Below are positions 34,786 to 44,152 of a stretch of DNA of 64,000 bases, one piece after another (the stretch's first letter is position 1; every line of letters begins with the position of its first letter). This stretch comes from Silvimonas iriomotensis (GTDB taxonomy: Bacteria > Pseudomonadota > Gammaproteobacteria > Burkholderiales > Chitinibacteraceae), in the NCBI RefSeq assembly GCF_014645535.1, contig NZ_BMLX01000008.1:110687-174686 (forward strand). Reading direction: 5' to 3'. Both the position numbers and the translations under genes were made by a program. The notes beneath the pieces are model-generated. The model was given only the letters and a program-made list of their open reading frames with translations. It was not told where the DNA came from and searched no databases.

Positions 34786-35334
34786 ATGGCAGGACAGCAT
34801 AAAAACCAGGTTCGCATTATCGGCGGCGAGTACAAGCGCCGGCTGGTGCATTTTCCCGACGGCGACGGCCTGCGGCCCACGCCGGATCGCGTGCGTGAAA
34901 CGCTGTTCAACTGGCTGGGGCAAGACCTCACCGGGCAGCGTTGCCTTGATCTGTTCGCCGGCAGCGGCGCACTGGGTTTCGAGGCCGCCTCACGCCATGC
35001 CCGACAAGTGGTGATGGTCGAGAAATCCAGACCGGTCTACACCGCACTGATGGATAACCGCAAGACGCTGGGCATGAGCAATGTCGACATCGTCTGGTCT
35101 GACGCGCTGACCTGGCTGGCTGGCAAGAAGCTGGACTTCGACGTGGTGTTCCTGGACCCGCCCTATGCCTCTGACCTGCTGTCCAAAGTGCTGGCCCTGC
35201 TGGCCGACGCGCTCCCGGCCGAGGCCGTGATCTACGCCGAGTGCGCAGCATGGCCCGATCTGGCGGGCTGGGAAGTCACGCGGGAACTCAAGGCCGGGGC
35301 GGTGCATTGTGGATTGTTGCGGCGTGTCGTTTAG
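34786..35334 (+). CDS. rsmD: 16S rRNA (guanine-966 N2)-methyltransferase RsmD
   Basis: A 182-residue methyltransferase. Features: RIIGGEYKRR, RPTPDRVRETLFNWL, motif I LDLFAGSGALGFEAASR and the N2-guanine/adenine-type motif IV DPPY. RsmD modifies G966 of 16S rRNA on assembled 30S particles. Start ATG at 34786 fits homologues. Paired divergently with ftsY. Confidence 0.96.
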   Translation: MAGQHKNQVRIIGGEYKRRLVHFPDGDGLRPTPDRVRETLFNWLGQDLTGQRCLDLFAGSGALGFEAASRHARQVVMVEKSRPVYTALMDNRKTLGMSNVDIVWSDALTWLAGKKLDFDVVFLDPPYASDLLSKVLALLADALPAEAVIYAECAAWPDLAGWEVTRELKAGAVHCGLLRRVV

Positions 35335-35373
35335 ACCGAAGACATATCTATCAAAAGAAAATGGAAACAATCC

Positions 35374-35670
35374 ATGAAGAAACTGCTGTTTCTGGCGATG
35401 CTGGTATTGATTGGTGTGCGCGGTTGGCAACACATACAGCAAAGCAAAGCTGAAAATACCCCCGTCGTCACCAGCACCCCAGCTACGGTAAGCAGCCCTG
35501 AATTGCTGGCCGCCAACACGACACCGGTGGCATTTCAGTGCGAAAACAAACACTACTGCCACGAAATGCGTTCATGCGAGGAAGCGCGGTTTTACCTGAA
35601 CCATTGCCCTGATCCGAAAATGGACGGCGACCATGACGGCGTGCCCTGTGAGCAAACGTTGTGTAGATAA
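35374..35670 (+). CDS. Excalibur calcium-binding domain protein, secreted
   Basis: A 98-residue protein: an N-terminal hydrophobic signal or anchor (LLFLAMLVLIGV), a Thr/Ser/Pro-rich linker (about residues 27-52) and an excalibur domain (about 53-98) with CHEMRSCEEARFYLNHCPD and the calcium loop MDGDHDGVPCE, with the expected six or so Cys. Excalibur domains bind calcium and are found on surface proteins, in proteobacteria also at the C-terminus of cold-shock-domain proteins. Here it stands alone. 39 bases after rsmD, possibly co-transcribed. Confidence 0.85.
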   Translation: MKKLLFLAMLVLIGVRGWQHIQQSKAENTPVVTSTPATVSSPELLAANTTPVAFQCENKHYCHEMRSCEEARFYLNHCPDPKMDGDHDGVPCEQTLCR

Positions 35671-35757
35671 GAAGCAAAACTCTCGGGATGGCGCTTTGAT
35701 CTGAGCGACTCACAAACCGGACGTCAGGAGCCTGATCAGCGGGCTATCACAAATCGG

Positions 35758-35785
35758 CAACATGGACGCAACACAATCCATGTTG
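35758..35785. repeat. Inverted repeat in spacer before ferredoxin gene
   Basis: CAACATGGA, ten bases, TCCATGTTG, extendable outward with one or two mismatches. It includes an ACACAATCCA core also present in the hairpin at 12510. No T tract. The remaining spacer 35671-35947 shows nothing else recognisable. Confidence 0.5.
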
Positions 35786-35935
35786 TCGGATGGCATCAGT
35801 TACGACATTTGCGGGCCTTTCGGGTGTCAATAATGACAAAACCATAGACGCGCCCTGCCGTCCAACTGTAATGCGGTTGTCGCACTGTAAGGAACGTGGG
35901 ACAATCGCCGCCGTTTCAAACGTACCTGTTTTTGA

Positions 35936-36199
<264 letters not shown>

Positions 36200-36224
36200 T
36201 CAACAGATCAGCCATACCAGCAAG

Positions 36225-36257
36225 AAAAAACCGGGCCCATGTGGCCCGGTTTTTTTT
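36225..36257. terminator. Bidirectional terminator between ferredoxin and queC
   Basis: CCGGGCC and GGCCCGG around CATGT, with six A before and seven T after. Confidence 0.93.
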
Positions 36258-36270
36258 ATGCCTGTGACAC

Positions 36271-36969
36271 TCAGGCGCCCTGATAACGCGTCGGGTCGGC
36301 CACACCGGCATCGGCAAAGCCGGCTGCACGCAGGCGGCAAGCATCGCATACGCCGCAGGCACGGCCATCATCATCGGCCTTGTAGCAGGTCACGGTCTGG
36401 CTGTAATCCACGCCCAGCTTGAGGCCGGTTTCCACAATCTGCGCCTTGGACAGCGAGATCAGCGGCGTGTGGATGGTCAGCGGCGAGCCTTCTACCCCGG
36501 TGCGCGTGGCAAGGCGGGCCATGTGTTGGTAGGCGGCAATGTAATCCGGGCGGCAATCGGGGTAGCCGGAATAATCCACGGCGTTCACACCAATAAAGAT
36601 GTCGTCGCCCTTCAAGACCTCTGCCCAGGCCAGCGCATACGACAACAGGATGGTGTTGCGCGCCGGGACATACGTCACCGGGATTTCGTCGTCGGCTGTC
36701 TTGCCGTCGGTCGGGACTTCAATGCTGGCATCGGTCAGGGCCGAGCCGCCAAACGCCGCCAGATCAATCTTGATGATGCGGTGTTCAACCGCGCCCAGGC
36801 TTTTGGCCACGCGCGCAGCGGCTTTGAGTTCTGCGTTGTGGCGCTGGCCGTAGTCAAACGACAGGCAATAGGGCGCAAAGCCCTGGTTTTTGGCAATGGC
36901 AAGGCAAGTGGCGGAATCCAGCCCGCCAGACAGCAGGATCACGGCAGGGCGTGCGTTGGTGGTACTCAT
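36271..36969 (-). CDS. queC: 7-cyano-7-deazaguanine synthase QueC
   Basis: A 232-residue enzyme that converts 7-carboxy-7-deazaguanine to preQ0 with ATP and ammonia, on the way to queuosine in tRNA. The P-loop-like [14 protein letters not shown] is at residues about 11-24, SFDYGQRH follows, and the zinc site is [20 protein letters not shown] (four Cys). The ATG at 36969 overlaps the stop of the upstream ClC gene by one base (TGATG), giving likely translational coupling. queE is 1.5 kb away in the same direction. Confidence 0.96.
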   Translation of the reverse strand: MSTTNARPAVILLSGGLDSATCLAIAKNQGFAPYCLSFDYGQRHNAELKAAARVAKSLGAVEHRIIKIDLAAFGGSALTDASIEVPTDGKTADDEIPVTYVPARNTILLSYALAWAEVLKGDDIFIGVNAVDYSGYPDCRPDYIAAYQHMARLATRTGVEGSPLTIHTPLISLSKAQIVETGLKLGVDYSQTVTCYKADDDGRACGVCDACRLRAAGFADAGVADPTRYQGA

Positions 36970-38291
36970 CAGTGTTTGCTCCCGGAGCTGACCGCCATCT
37001 GCTTGAGAATGCCGGCGGCCAGGTCATGATAAAGATTGGTTCGGTAAATACGGGCCACGCTGGAGGCCACCATGGCCGCAGCCAGGGTAGAGATCACCAT
37101 CGCGTGGCCATCGGTCATTTCGATCATGATGATGGCGGAGGTCACCGGCGCCCGCGTCACTGCGGCCAGCATCGCCACCATGCCAATGGCAAGGATCTTG
37201 ACTTCAATGGAATGCGCGAACAGCGGCGTGAACCAGCTGCCCACCCCCGCACCCAGCGCCAGCGACGGCGCGAAAATGCCGCCCGGCAGGCCGGTGAGGA
37301 AGGTCGCCAGCAGGCTGACAAACTTCAGCGGCAGGTAGTACCAGGCCAGAGGACCCTGGCCGCCAATCGCCGCGCTGGTCTCCGCCGCGCCACTGCCGTA
37401 GATGGGCAAAACCAGCCCGCACAGCGCAATGGCCAGCCCGCACAACGCGATAAACCAGTAGGGATGCTCGCTGCGCCATTGCAAGACCCGGCCCGGCAGC
37501 CAGCGCGACTGGTGCACGCACAGCCAGGAAAACAGCCCGCCGATCAAACCGGCGGTCACGGCCACCAGCAGCAGCGGCGGCAAGATGCTGTATTCAAAAT
37601 CCGGCACCCGGATACGGCCAAAGTAGGTGTAGTCGCCAATCAGCGCCAGCGAGACGATACCCGCCAGAATCACCGAACCAATCAGCTTGCCGCTGGTTTC
37701 GGTTTCGACCGAGCGCGCCAGTTCTTCAAAGGCAAACACAATCCCGGCCAGCGGCGTGTTGAACGCGGCAGAAATCCCCGCTGCGCCCCCGGCCAGAATC
37801 AACTGGCGCTGGAATACCGGATCGGCCAGCGGCAAAAAGCGGCGGCAGGCGTACATGATGCTGGCGCCAATCTGCACGGTCGGGCCTTCTCGCCCCAGAA
37901 CAAAACCACTGCCCGCGCCCAGCACAATGCCAAGGAACTTGATCCCGGCAATGCGCAACGACAACAAGCGCTCGGCCTCAGGCGGGTTTTCCGCTACATC
38001 AATCGCCGCCATGGCCTGCGGGATACCGCTGCCTTCCGCGCCCTGGCCCAGCCTGGACATCAGCCAGCGAATGCCCATACCGCCGATTGGCAACACCAGC
38101 AGTGGCCACCAGTGCCAGCGCTCAAAAATATGCTGGAAGCCCAGAAAAGCCCATTCCGCCGCCTTGGCCAGCAGCACCGCAATCAGACCGACCAGGGCAG
38201 CACCGAACCAGAATACAAGGGTGGCACGGCTGCGATAGGGCAGTTCTTTGAGGCGGACCAAAACACGCCGGGCAATGATGCGCAGCTTCAT
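36969..38291 (-). CDS. ClC-family chloride channel or Cl-/H+ antiporter
   Basis: A 440-residue membrane protein with the three ClC selectivity motifs: GSGIP (about residue 90), GREGP (about 131, including the gating Glu) and [12 protein letters not shown] (about 332). About ten or more helices are predicted. There are no C-terminal CBS domains, as in ClcA/ClcB of E. coli. Such proteins help acid resistance or chloride balance. The gene precedes queC with a one-base overlap, an unusual pairing. Confidence 0.9.
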   Translation of the reverse strand: MKLRIIARRVLVRLKELPYRSRATLVFWFGAALVGLIAVLLAKAAEWAFLGFQHIFERWHWWPLLVLPIGGMGIRWLMSRLGQGAEGSGIPQAMAAIDVAENPPEAERLLSLRIAGIKFLGIVLGAGSGFVLGREGPTVQIGASIMYACRRFLPLADPVFQRQLILAGGAAGISAAFNTPLAGIVFAFEELARSVETETSGKLIGSVILAGIVSLALIGDYTYFGRIRVPDFEYSILPPLLLVAVTAGLIGGLFSWLCVHQSRWLPGRVLQWRSEHPYWFIALCGLAIALCGLVLPIYGSGAAETSAAIGGQGPLAWYYLPLKFVSLLATFLTGLPGGIFAPSLALGAGVGSWFTPLFAHSIEVKILAIGMVAMLAAVTRAPVTSAIIMIEMTDGHAMVISTLAAAMVASSVARIYRTNLYHDLAAGILKQMAVSSGSKH

Positions 38292-38468
38292 CAGGCAACC
38301 TGAGTTGAGTGAAACAACCAGAAGTATGGGATGCAGAGGGCTCTAAATGCCAGCGCCATGGTTGATGCCGGTGTTATTTACCGTACCGGCAGCAAGGGTC
38401 AACGCAAGCCAGAGGCAAGCCACTTGCGCGTGCGCCGTGGCAACGCATCCCGGGGTGCAGGGCTGGGG

Positions 38469-39122
38469 TTAAACCCCCGGACGATCGCCCCACAGGATTT
38501 TGTGCAACTGCACCTGCACACGCACCGGCAAGTGATCTTCCAGCACCCAGGCGGCCAGATCGGCCGGTTTCAGGGTTTCCCAGACCGGCGAGAACAACAC
38601 CGGCGCGCGGTCGGTCAGTTGCTTGTCACGCAGAAGGTCACGCGCCCATTCGTAGTCCGCGCGATCGCACAGCACAAACTTGATCTCGTCGCCCTGGTTC
38701 ACGGCATCCAGGTTTTCCCAGCGCATTTTGGCCAGTTCGCCCGAACCCGGCGTTTTGATGTCGACAATGCGCGAAACACGCGGATCGACGTTTTCGATCG
38801 GCAACGCACCGCTGGTTTCCAGGCTCACGTCAAAGCCTTCATCGCACATGCGCTTGAGGAAAGCCAGGCTGTGCTTTTGCGCCAGCGGTTCGCCGCCGGT
38901 GACACAGACGGTTCTGGCGCCAAAGGAGCGGACTTTCTCGACAATGGCGTCGAAACTTTGCGTCTCGCCACCATGAAATGCATACGCGCTGTCGCAATAG
39001 CCACAGCGCAAGGGACAGCCTGTCAGCCGCACAAAAACGGTGGGCACGCCCATGCGGCTGGTCTCGCCCTGCAGCGAGAAGAAGATTTCGGTAATGCGTA
39101 AAGAGGGTGCTTGTTCAGCCAT
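38469..39122 (-). CDS. queE: 7-carboxy-7-deazaguanine synthase QueE
   Basis: A 217-residue radical SAM enzyme. The cluster motif is in RLTGCPLRCGYCDSAYAF (CxxxCxxC), with TGGEP and LETSG further on and a small cap in place of the usual full barrel. It makes 7-carboxy-7-deazaguanine for queuosine synthesis. The N-terminal LRITEIFFSLQGE is the normal start, so ATG 39122 is chosen over the longer open frame. It lies just after the Tol-Pal operon but is separated from it by a terminator at 39228. The 177-base spacer to the ClC gene holds nothing recognised. Confidence 0.95.
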   Translation of the reverse strand: MAEQAPSLRITEIFFSLQGETSRMGVPTVFVRLTGCPLRCGYCDSAYAFHGGETQSFDAIVEKVRSFGARTVCVTGGEPLAQKHSLAFLKRMCDEGFDVSLETSGALPIENVDPRVSRIVDIKTPGSGELAKMRWENLDAVNQGDEIKFVLCDRADYEWARDLLRDKQLTDRAPVLFSPVWETLKPADLAAWVLEDHLPVRVQVQLHKILWGDRPGV

Positions 39123-39227
39123 GAAACAGTTACTCCGTGCCGGAAACACAGTCCAGCGGACTATCAAAACGGCGTGCAGCAAGCGCTGCACGCCCTGGGG
39201 TTTTCCCAACCAGATAGAAGTCCGGCG

Positions 39228-39265
39228 GAAAAACAAAAACGGCGCCGGCCGTGACCGACGCCGTT
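39228..39265 (-). terminator. Rho-independent terminator after cpoB
   Basis: On the minus strand AACGGCGTCGG pairs with CCGGCGCCGTT (one G-T pair) around a 6-base loop, followed by TTTGTTTTT. It ends the tolQ-to-cpoB transcript ahead of queE. Confidence 0.88.
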
Positions 39266-39282
39266 GAATATTGCAAACACCC

Positions 39283-40005
39283 TTAGTTGGTGGTCAGCAG
39301 CGCCTTCTTGGCGATGGCAGCCTTGTCCGAACTGGGGTATTTCTCCAGCAATTGTAACAGGTATGCGCGGGCAGACTTCTTGTCACCCGATGCATTGGCG
39401 GCTACAGCGCGGCCATACAGGGCATCCGGGGCGATCTGGCTGTCCGGCGCATCTTCCAGCACAGCAGCATAAGCCGTCTGCGCTGCCTTGTAGTTCTTCA
39501 GATTGGTCTGGCTCACGCCCAGCCAGTACTGCGCCACCGGCGTCTGGTCACTGTCCGGGTTGGCCTGGATAAACTGCGTCAGCGCGCTGACGGCTTCCTT
39601 GTTCTTGCCATTTTTGGCCAGCGCCACTGCAGCATCCAGCGTTTGCTGCACGTTGGCTTGTTGCTGCTGGGCAGCCTGCGCCTTGGCTTGCTCAATATTG
39701 CGCACACGGGTGTCCAGATCGACATACAAGTCTTTCTGGCGCTTGGTGGCTTCATCCAGGTTGTATTGCAGGGTTTCGTTCTGACCGCGCAAAGTGGCCA
39801 GGTCCTGCTTGAGCTGTTCAATCTGGTTCACCAGATCCAGCATGCGTTTGTTGCCCGCTTCCAGCACCTGGATGCGCTGTTCCTGCGCACTCACCTGGGT
39901 TTGCAGATCCTGGATCTGCTTGCGGGCGTCATCGTCACTGAACAAACCGGCGTTGGCATGCGCTGCGGCAAATGCCAGCACCATGAGGGCAGCAATTCGT
40001 TTCAT
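39283..40005 (-). CDS. cpoB: Tol-Pal system protein CpoB (YbgF)
   Basis: A 240-residue periplasmic protein: signal peptide (ALMVLAFAAAHANA), an N-terminal coiled coil (about residues 28-110, heptads of Leu and Gln such as IQDLQTQVSAQEQRIQVLE), a short Gln/Ala linker, and a C-terminal TPR domain (about 118-238). CpoB links outer-membrane constriction by Tol-Pal with peptidoglycan synthesis by PBP1B. It is the last gene of the operon. Confidence 0.93.
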   Translation of the reverse strand: MKRIAALMVLAFAAAHANAGLFSDDDARKQIQDLQTQVSAQEQRIQVLEAGNKRMLDLVNQIEQLKQDLATLRGQNETLQYNLDEATKRQKDLYVDLDTRVRNIEQAKAQAAQQQQANVQQTLDAAVALAKNGKNKEAVSALTQFIQANPDSDQTPVAQYWLGVSQTNLKNYKAAQTAYAAVLEDAPDSQIAPDALYGRAVAANASGDKKSARAYLLQLLEKYPSSDKAAIAKKALLTTN

Positions 40006-40096
40006 CGTTTCCGGATCACCATGTGAAAACAGCGTCGGGCCAACCCCTGCCGGCCCAACGCTGCACGATAAGCAGATTCAGTTCAGCAATCAAGCC

Positions 40097-40630
40097 TTAC
40101 TGGGCCGATTCGCCTTGATAAACGATCTGCGTACGACGATTGCGCGACCAGGCTTCTTCGGTGTCGCCTTGCTCGATCGGCTTTTCCTTGCCGAACGATA
40201 CGCTTTCGATCTGGCTGTCAGCCACGCCCAGTGCGGCCAGTTGCTTCTTCACGGCGTCTGCACGCTTTTGACCCAGCGCCATGTTGTACTCGGCGGTACC
40301 GCGGTTATCGGTATTGCCTTGCAGGATGATCTTGGCGTCCTTGTGCTCGATCAGGTACTTGGCGTGAGCCTGGATCAGATCGTTGTACTTGGCATCGACG
40401 GCATAAGAGTCGAAGGCAAAGTACACGTTACGCTGCGACAGAATGTTGTTCGGGTCGGTCAGCGGGTTGTTGGCCGGCAGGTTCTGGCCCTGGGTCAGGT
40501 CAACGGTGGCCGGCTTGTTGTCGGTCACGGGTGCCGGTGTCGGCGTGGTGGTCACAGGGGCCGGCTTGGGCGAGGAAGCGCATGCAGCAAGCAGGGCAGT
40601 GAGCAGAGCGCTCATCAGGATTTTTTTCAT
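40097..40630 (-). CDS. pal: Peptidoglycan-associated lipoprotein Pal
   Basis: A 177-residue outer-membrane lipoprotein. The signal ends in a lipobox LLAACA (lipidated Cys about residue 16), then a Pro/Thr-rich linker and an OmpA-like peptidoglycan-binding domain with VYFAFDSYAVD, LQGNTDNRGTAEYNMALGQKRADAVK and SFGKEKP. ATG 40630 is used because GGAG lies 9 bases before it and the lipoprotein signal begins there; the upstream open frame is not coding. The 107-base gap to tolB is longer than the others in the operon. Confidence 0.96.
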   Translation of the reverse strand: MKKILMSALLTALLAACASSPKPAPVTTTPTPAPVTDNKPATVDLTQGQNLPANNPLTDPNNILSQRNVYFAFDSYAVDAKYNDLIQAHAKYLIEHKDAKIILQGNTDNRGTAEYNMALGQKRADAVKKQLAALGVADSQIESVSFGKEKPIEQGDTEEAWSRNRRTQIVYQGESAQ

Positions 40631-40737
40631 TTCAAAGATCTCCAAAAGTGTGCACGTGCGACCCATCGGCAGCGATGGTTCACCGCAGCCCGCTCTAGCT
40701 GGCACGGCTGCGTATGCGTCCCGACTGGTTACTGGTT

Positions 40738-42015
40738 TTATTTCAGCATGGGCCCCCATGCCGGCTGCCTTACATCACCCGCTTGCGCACGCAGACGCGC
40801 CTTGACGCGGCCATCGCTGGAAACTGCCGCCAGCACGCCTTTGCCACCAAGCTGTGTTTCGTACAACACCATGCGGCCATTGGGCGCAAATGTGGGTGAA
40901 TCGTCGCGGCTGGTATCGGTCAACACCTGCACCTGGCGGGTGGACATATCCATGACAGCCGTTTTGTAGCCGCCACCTTGCTGGGTGACGAATACCAGTG
41001 TTTTGCCATCGGGGCTGACTTTGCCCGACGCGTTATACCCGCCCTGGAAGGTCAGGCGTTCTGCGTTGCCGCCACTGGCGGACATGCGATAAATCTGCGG
41101 CGCACCGCCACGATCAGAGGTAAAGACGATCTGGCCATCGGCCGTGAATGACGGCTCGGTATTGATGTCGCCCGTGTTGGTCAGGCGGCGCGGATTGCTG
41201 TTGGTGCCATTGGCATCGACAAGATAGATTTGCGAGCCGCCCTGTTTGGTCAGCACCACCGCCAGCTTGCTACCGTCAGGCGACCAGGCCGGCGCCGAGT
41301 TGCTGCCCCAGAAATTGGCGGCTTTCCAGCGCTTGCCGCTGAGCAAATCCTGCACGTAGACAATCGGCTTTTGATCTTCGAACGAAACGTACGCAAGGCG
41401 CGTACCGTCCGGCGACCACTTGGGCGACATGATCGGCTGGTTGGAGGCCAGGATCGCTTGCGAGCCAAAGCCATCGGCATCAGCCACTTGCAGCTCGAAA
41501 CGCTTGCCCTGCTTGGTGATGTACGCAATGCGCGAGTTGAACATCGGACCGAAGCCGGTGATCTTCTCGTAGATCATGTCGGAGATCTTGTGCGCGGCGT
41601 AGCGCATTTTGGCGGGCGGCACGATCAGCTCGTAGCCCACCAGTTGCTGTTTGCTGGCGACATCGACCAGGCGGAACTTGACGGACACCTGGGCGCCTTG
41701 CGGCGTAATGCTGCCAATCAGGATGGTCTGCGCGCCCTTGGCCGTCACGGCCGGGAAATTGATCTGCGGCTGCTCATACGGCACCGGCGAGAGATCACCC
41801 GCACCGATCACCTTGAACAGACCGCTGCGGGTCAGGTCATCGCTGACCACCGTCGTCACCGGCTGCTGTTGCTGTACTTCGTTCTGGAATGGCGCGATGG
41901 CAATCGGGTACTGGTTGGCACCCACGCCTACGACATCAAACGAGATGTCGGCATGGGCAGTGGCACCGGCCAGCAGGCTCATGGCTACAACAAAACGGGC
42001 AAAGCGTAACAGCAC
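40738..42015 (-). CDS. tolB: Tol-Pal system beta-propeller protein TolB
   Basis: A 425-residue periplasmic protein: signal peptide (FARFVVAMSLLAGATAHA), an N-terminal domain with IAIAPFQNE, and a six-bladed propeller of repeated SPDG(T/S)-LA-(Y/V) units (for example KWSPDGTRLAYVSFEDQ). TolB binds Pal and relays TolA force. A GTG at 42015 is chosen as start because AAGGAG lies 9 bases before it; an ATG at 42036 has no such site and would spoil the signal peptide's basic start. Confidence 0.94.
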   Translation of the reverse strand: MLLRFARFVVAMSLLAGATAHADISFDVVGVGANQYPIAIAPFQNEVQQQQPVTTVVSDDLTRSGLFKVIGAGDLSPVPYEQPQINFPAVTAKGAQTILIGSITPQGAQVSVKFRLVDVASKQQLVGYELIVPPAKMRYAAHKISDMIYEKITGFGPMFNSRIAYITKQGKRFELQVADADGFGSQAILASNQPIMSPKWSPDGTRLAYVSFEDQKPIVYVQDLLSGKRWKAANFWGSNSAPAWSPDGSKLAVVLTKQGGSQIYLVDANGTNSNPRRLTNTGDINTEPSFTADGQIVFTSDRGGAPQIYRMSASGGNAERLTFQGGYNASGKVSPDGKTLVFVTQQGGGYKTAVMDMSTRQVQVLTDTSRDDSPTFAPNGRMVLYETQLGGKGVLAAVSSDGRVKARLRAQAGDVRQPAWGPMLK

Positions 42016-42073
42016 GGGTTCGTTCTCCTTTTTCATGTGTTCGGTCAATACCAACTGGTCTGTTGCTACCGCA

Positions 42074-42937
42074 TCATTCCTTGAGCCGGAAATTCCCCGT
42101 CAACGAGCGCCACTCACCGGTAAACGGCGTACTTCCCGGGCGCGGCGGCAGACGGCCCAGACTCAGAATGGCCCGTGTGACTGCCTCATCATAGGCATTG
42201 TTTCCGCTCGATTTGATGACGTGAGCACCCGTCACCGTACCGTCTGGCAGGACATCAATGCGTACATTCACCGCCGGGTTTTCATCGCCGTTGGGCGAGT
42301 AAACAATGCGCGGCCGGATGGTATTGGCCAGACCCGCAAGGTAACCGCCACTACCCCCTGCACCCGAACCTTTGCCGCCTGCCGGGCCCGTATTGGCGGT
42401 GGCATCCGGGTTGTTACCCTTGCCGCCGGCCTTACCGTTCGGTTTGGCTTCTGACGTATTGGTCAGCGCATTGGTCGAGAGCAAAGAGTCAAACTCACTC
42501 TTCTTTTCTTTCTTCGGAGCCGGTGTGGGCGTCGGCTTGGGCGCTTTGGTCGGCACTGGCGTCGGGGCCGGAGTCGGTTTGGGCGTCGGCGTCGGTTTTG
42601 GGGTCGGCGTTGGCTTTGGCGTGGGTGTCGGCGTGGGCGCAACCTTGACCTTTTCTTCCTGAATATCCGGCTTCGGTTCAGGCGTAACCACGGGCTCCGG
42701 GGTCACAATCTGTTGCTTGACCGGTTTTTCCGGCACAGGTTCAACAATTTTTTCAGGTGCTGGCGGCGTGCCACCCCACAGCTCGACTTCTACCGTCTGG
42801 GCCTTGTGGGTTTGCCAATGTACAGAGAACACCAGAAACAGCACGAGCAAGCCGTGCACCGCAATCGCCAGGATCAGCGAGAGCGCGTTTTTTTCTTCCG
42901 GATGCCGTTCAGGACGTTGTTCCATCACTGCGTTCAT
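42074..42937 (-). CDS. tolA: Tol-Pal system energy transducer TolA
   Basis: A 287-residue inner-membrane protein. A single helix lies at about residues 19-40. The middle (about 80-135) is a low-complexity Lys-Pro-Thr region built on a repeated KPTPTP unit, preceded by VVTPEP-like repeats; this replaces the long alanine-rich helix of E. coli TolA. The C-terminal TolA/TonB-fold domain (about 195-287) includes [21 protein letters not shown]. It couples the TolQR proton motor to TolB/Pal. Its ATG overlaps the tolR stop by one base. Confidence 0.9.
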   Translation of the reverse strand: MNAVMEQRPERHPEEKNALSLILAIAVHGLLVLFLVFSVHWQTHKAQTVEVELWGGTPPAPEKIVEPVPEKPVKQQIVTPEPVVTPEPKPDIQEEKVKVAPTPTPTPKPTPTPKPTPTPKPTPAPTPVPTKAPKPTPTPAPKKEKKSEFDSLLSTNALTNTSEAKPNGKAGGKGNNPDATANTGPAGGKGSGAGGSGGYLAGLANTIRPRIVYSPNGDENPAVNVRIDVLPDGTVTGAHVIKSSGNNAYDEAVTRAILSLGRLPPRPGSTPFTGEWRSLTGNFRLKE

Positions 42938-43350
42938 CAGCGCGTGTTCACCTTCAGGCCAACACGGGCAATGCCGGCTTGCTTGAGCGCATCCATGGCA
43001 TTCATGACCGCTTCATAGCGAACCGATTTGTCGGCGGCGATCACTACCGGGCGATCCGCGTTCTCGCCAAGGTGCGTTTTGACGAGGTCAGCCAGCCCTT
43101 TGACGTCTGGCGTGCTCTCGGTATTGCCCTTGTCGTTGATCTTGATGCTGCCATCGGCGTTGATCTCGACAAACACCGGGGCGACATCCATCTGTTTGTC
43201 GGCCTTGCCCACAGAGGGCAGATTGACCACACCGCTTTGCATCATTGGCGTGGTCACCATGAAGATCACCAGCAACACCAGCATCACGTCGATATACGGC
43301 ACGACGTTGATCTGGTTCATCGCGCGGCGGGGGCGTCGGGTACGTGCCAT
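42937..43350 (-). CDS. tolR: Tol-Pal system proton-channel protein TolR
   Basis: A 137-residue ExbD/TolR family protein: one membrane helix after NQINVVPYIDVMLVLLVIFMV (residues about 11-32) with the conserved proton-carrying Asp in PYIDV, and a periplasmic domain ending in VVIAADKSVRYEAVMNAMD. With TolQ it forms the motor. It starts 12 bases after tolQ and its stop overlaps the tolA start. Confidence 0.95.
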   Translation of the reverse strand: MARTRRPRRAMNQINVVPYIDVMLVLLVIFMVTTPMMQSGVVNLPSVGKADKQMDVAPVFVEINADGSIKINDKGNTESTPDVKGLADLVKTHLGENADRPVVIAADKSVRYEAVMNAMDALKQAGIARVGLKVNTR

Positions 43351-43362
43351 AGCGCCGGCCCC

Positions 43363-44040
43363 TTAGCGTGCAGCCTGACGTTGCAGGATGTTGGAGAATT
43401 CTTCAATAAAGCTGTCGAAACGGCTGGCCAGCTGATCGACATCATGCGCAAAGCTGTTATAGGCCACCACCGCCGGAATCGCCGCAAACAGGCCGATGGC
43501 GGTCGCCACCAGCGCTTCAGCGATACCCGGTGCGACGTTGGCCAGCGTGGCTTGCCCGACATTGGAGAGGCCGCGGAAGGCGTGCATGATCCCCCACACG
43601 GTGCCGAACAGACCCACATACGGGCTGACCGAACCGGCAGAAGCCAGGAACGAGGTGTGTTTGTCCAGGTAATCCAGTTCGCGCTGGTAAGCGGCGCGCA
43701 TGGCCCGGCGGGTGCCTTCCATGGTGTCAGACAGTTCCATGCCGCCTTTCTGGCGCAGCTTCAGAAACTCGGAGAAACCGGCAATAAAGATGCGCTCGAT
43801 CCCATTGGGGGTACCGCGGCGTACTTGTTCGTACAAGGCATTCAGATCAGAGCCGCTCCAGAAACGGTCTTCAAACTCTTCCGTGCGCTTTTTGGCCCTG
43901 GAGATCGTGAAGTGCTTGCTGAAAATGCGCCACCAGCTCAGCAGCGACACCAGTACCAAAATCGCCATGACCACCTGCACGACCGTACTGGCCTGAGTGA
44001 TCAGCGACAGAATCGACATGTCCTGGGTACCGACTTCCAC
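43363..44040 (-). CDS. tolQ: Tol-Pal system motor protein TolQ
   Basis: A 225-residue MotA/TolQ/ExbB family protein with three membrane helices: one near the N-terminus (VVQVVMAILVLVSLLSWW) and two in the second half (LASAGSVSPYVGLFGTVWGIMHAF and IAEALVATAIGLFAAIPAVVAYN), the last two carrying the family GLFGTVWG signature. A GTG at 44040 is chosen because GGGAGAG precedes it at good distance; the ATG at 44019 has a site too close to it. First gene of tolQRAB-pal-cpoB; ybgC is not present here, ruvB lies upstream. Confidence 0.93.
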   Translation of the reverse strand: MEVGTQDMSILSLITQASTVVQVVMAILVLVSLLSWWRIFSKHFTISRAKKRTEEFEDRFWSGSDLNALYEQVRRGTPNGIERIFIAGFSEFLKLRQKGGMELSDTMEGTRRAMRAAYQRELDYLDKHTSFLASAGSVSPYVGLFGTVWGIMHAFRGLSNVGQATLANVAPGIAEALVATAIGLFAAIPAVVAYNSFAHDVDQLASRFDSFIEEFSNILQRQAAR

Positions 44041-44152
44041 GTTTTTTTCTCTCCCTTGGTGGCCTGATGTGCGGCCTGAATGCAACATTTTAGGCGCCGA
44101 AGCACCTTTCTTCGTATGAAATTATGCCGCGTGAATATTCACGTTTCTCTAG

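Noticed and set aside
42530..42650. Short direct repeats that might suggest a CRISPR-like array
   Set aside because: They are in-frame Lys-Pro-Thr codon repeats inside tolA, without regular spacers.
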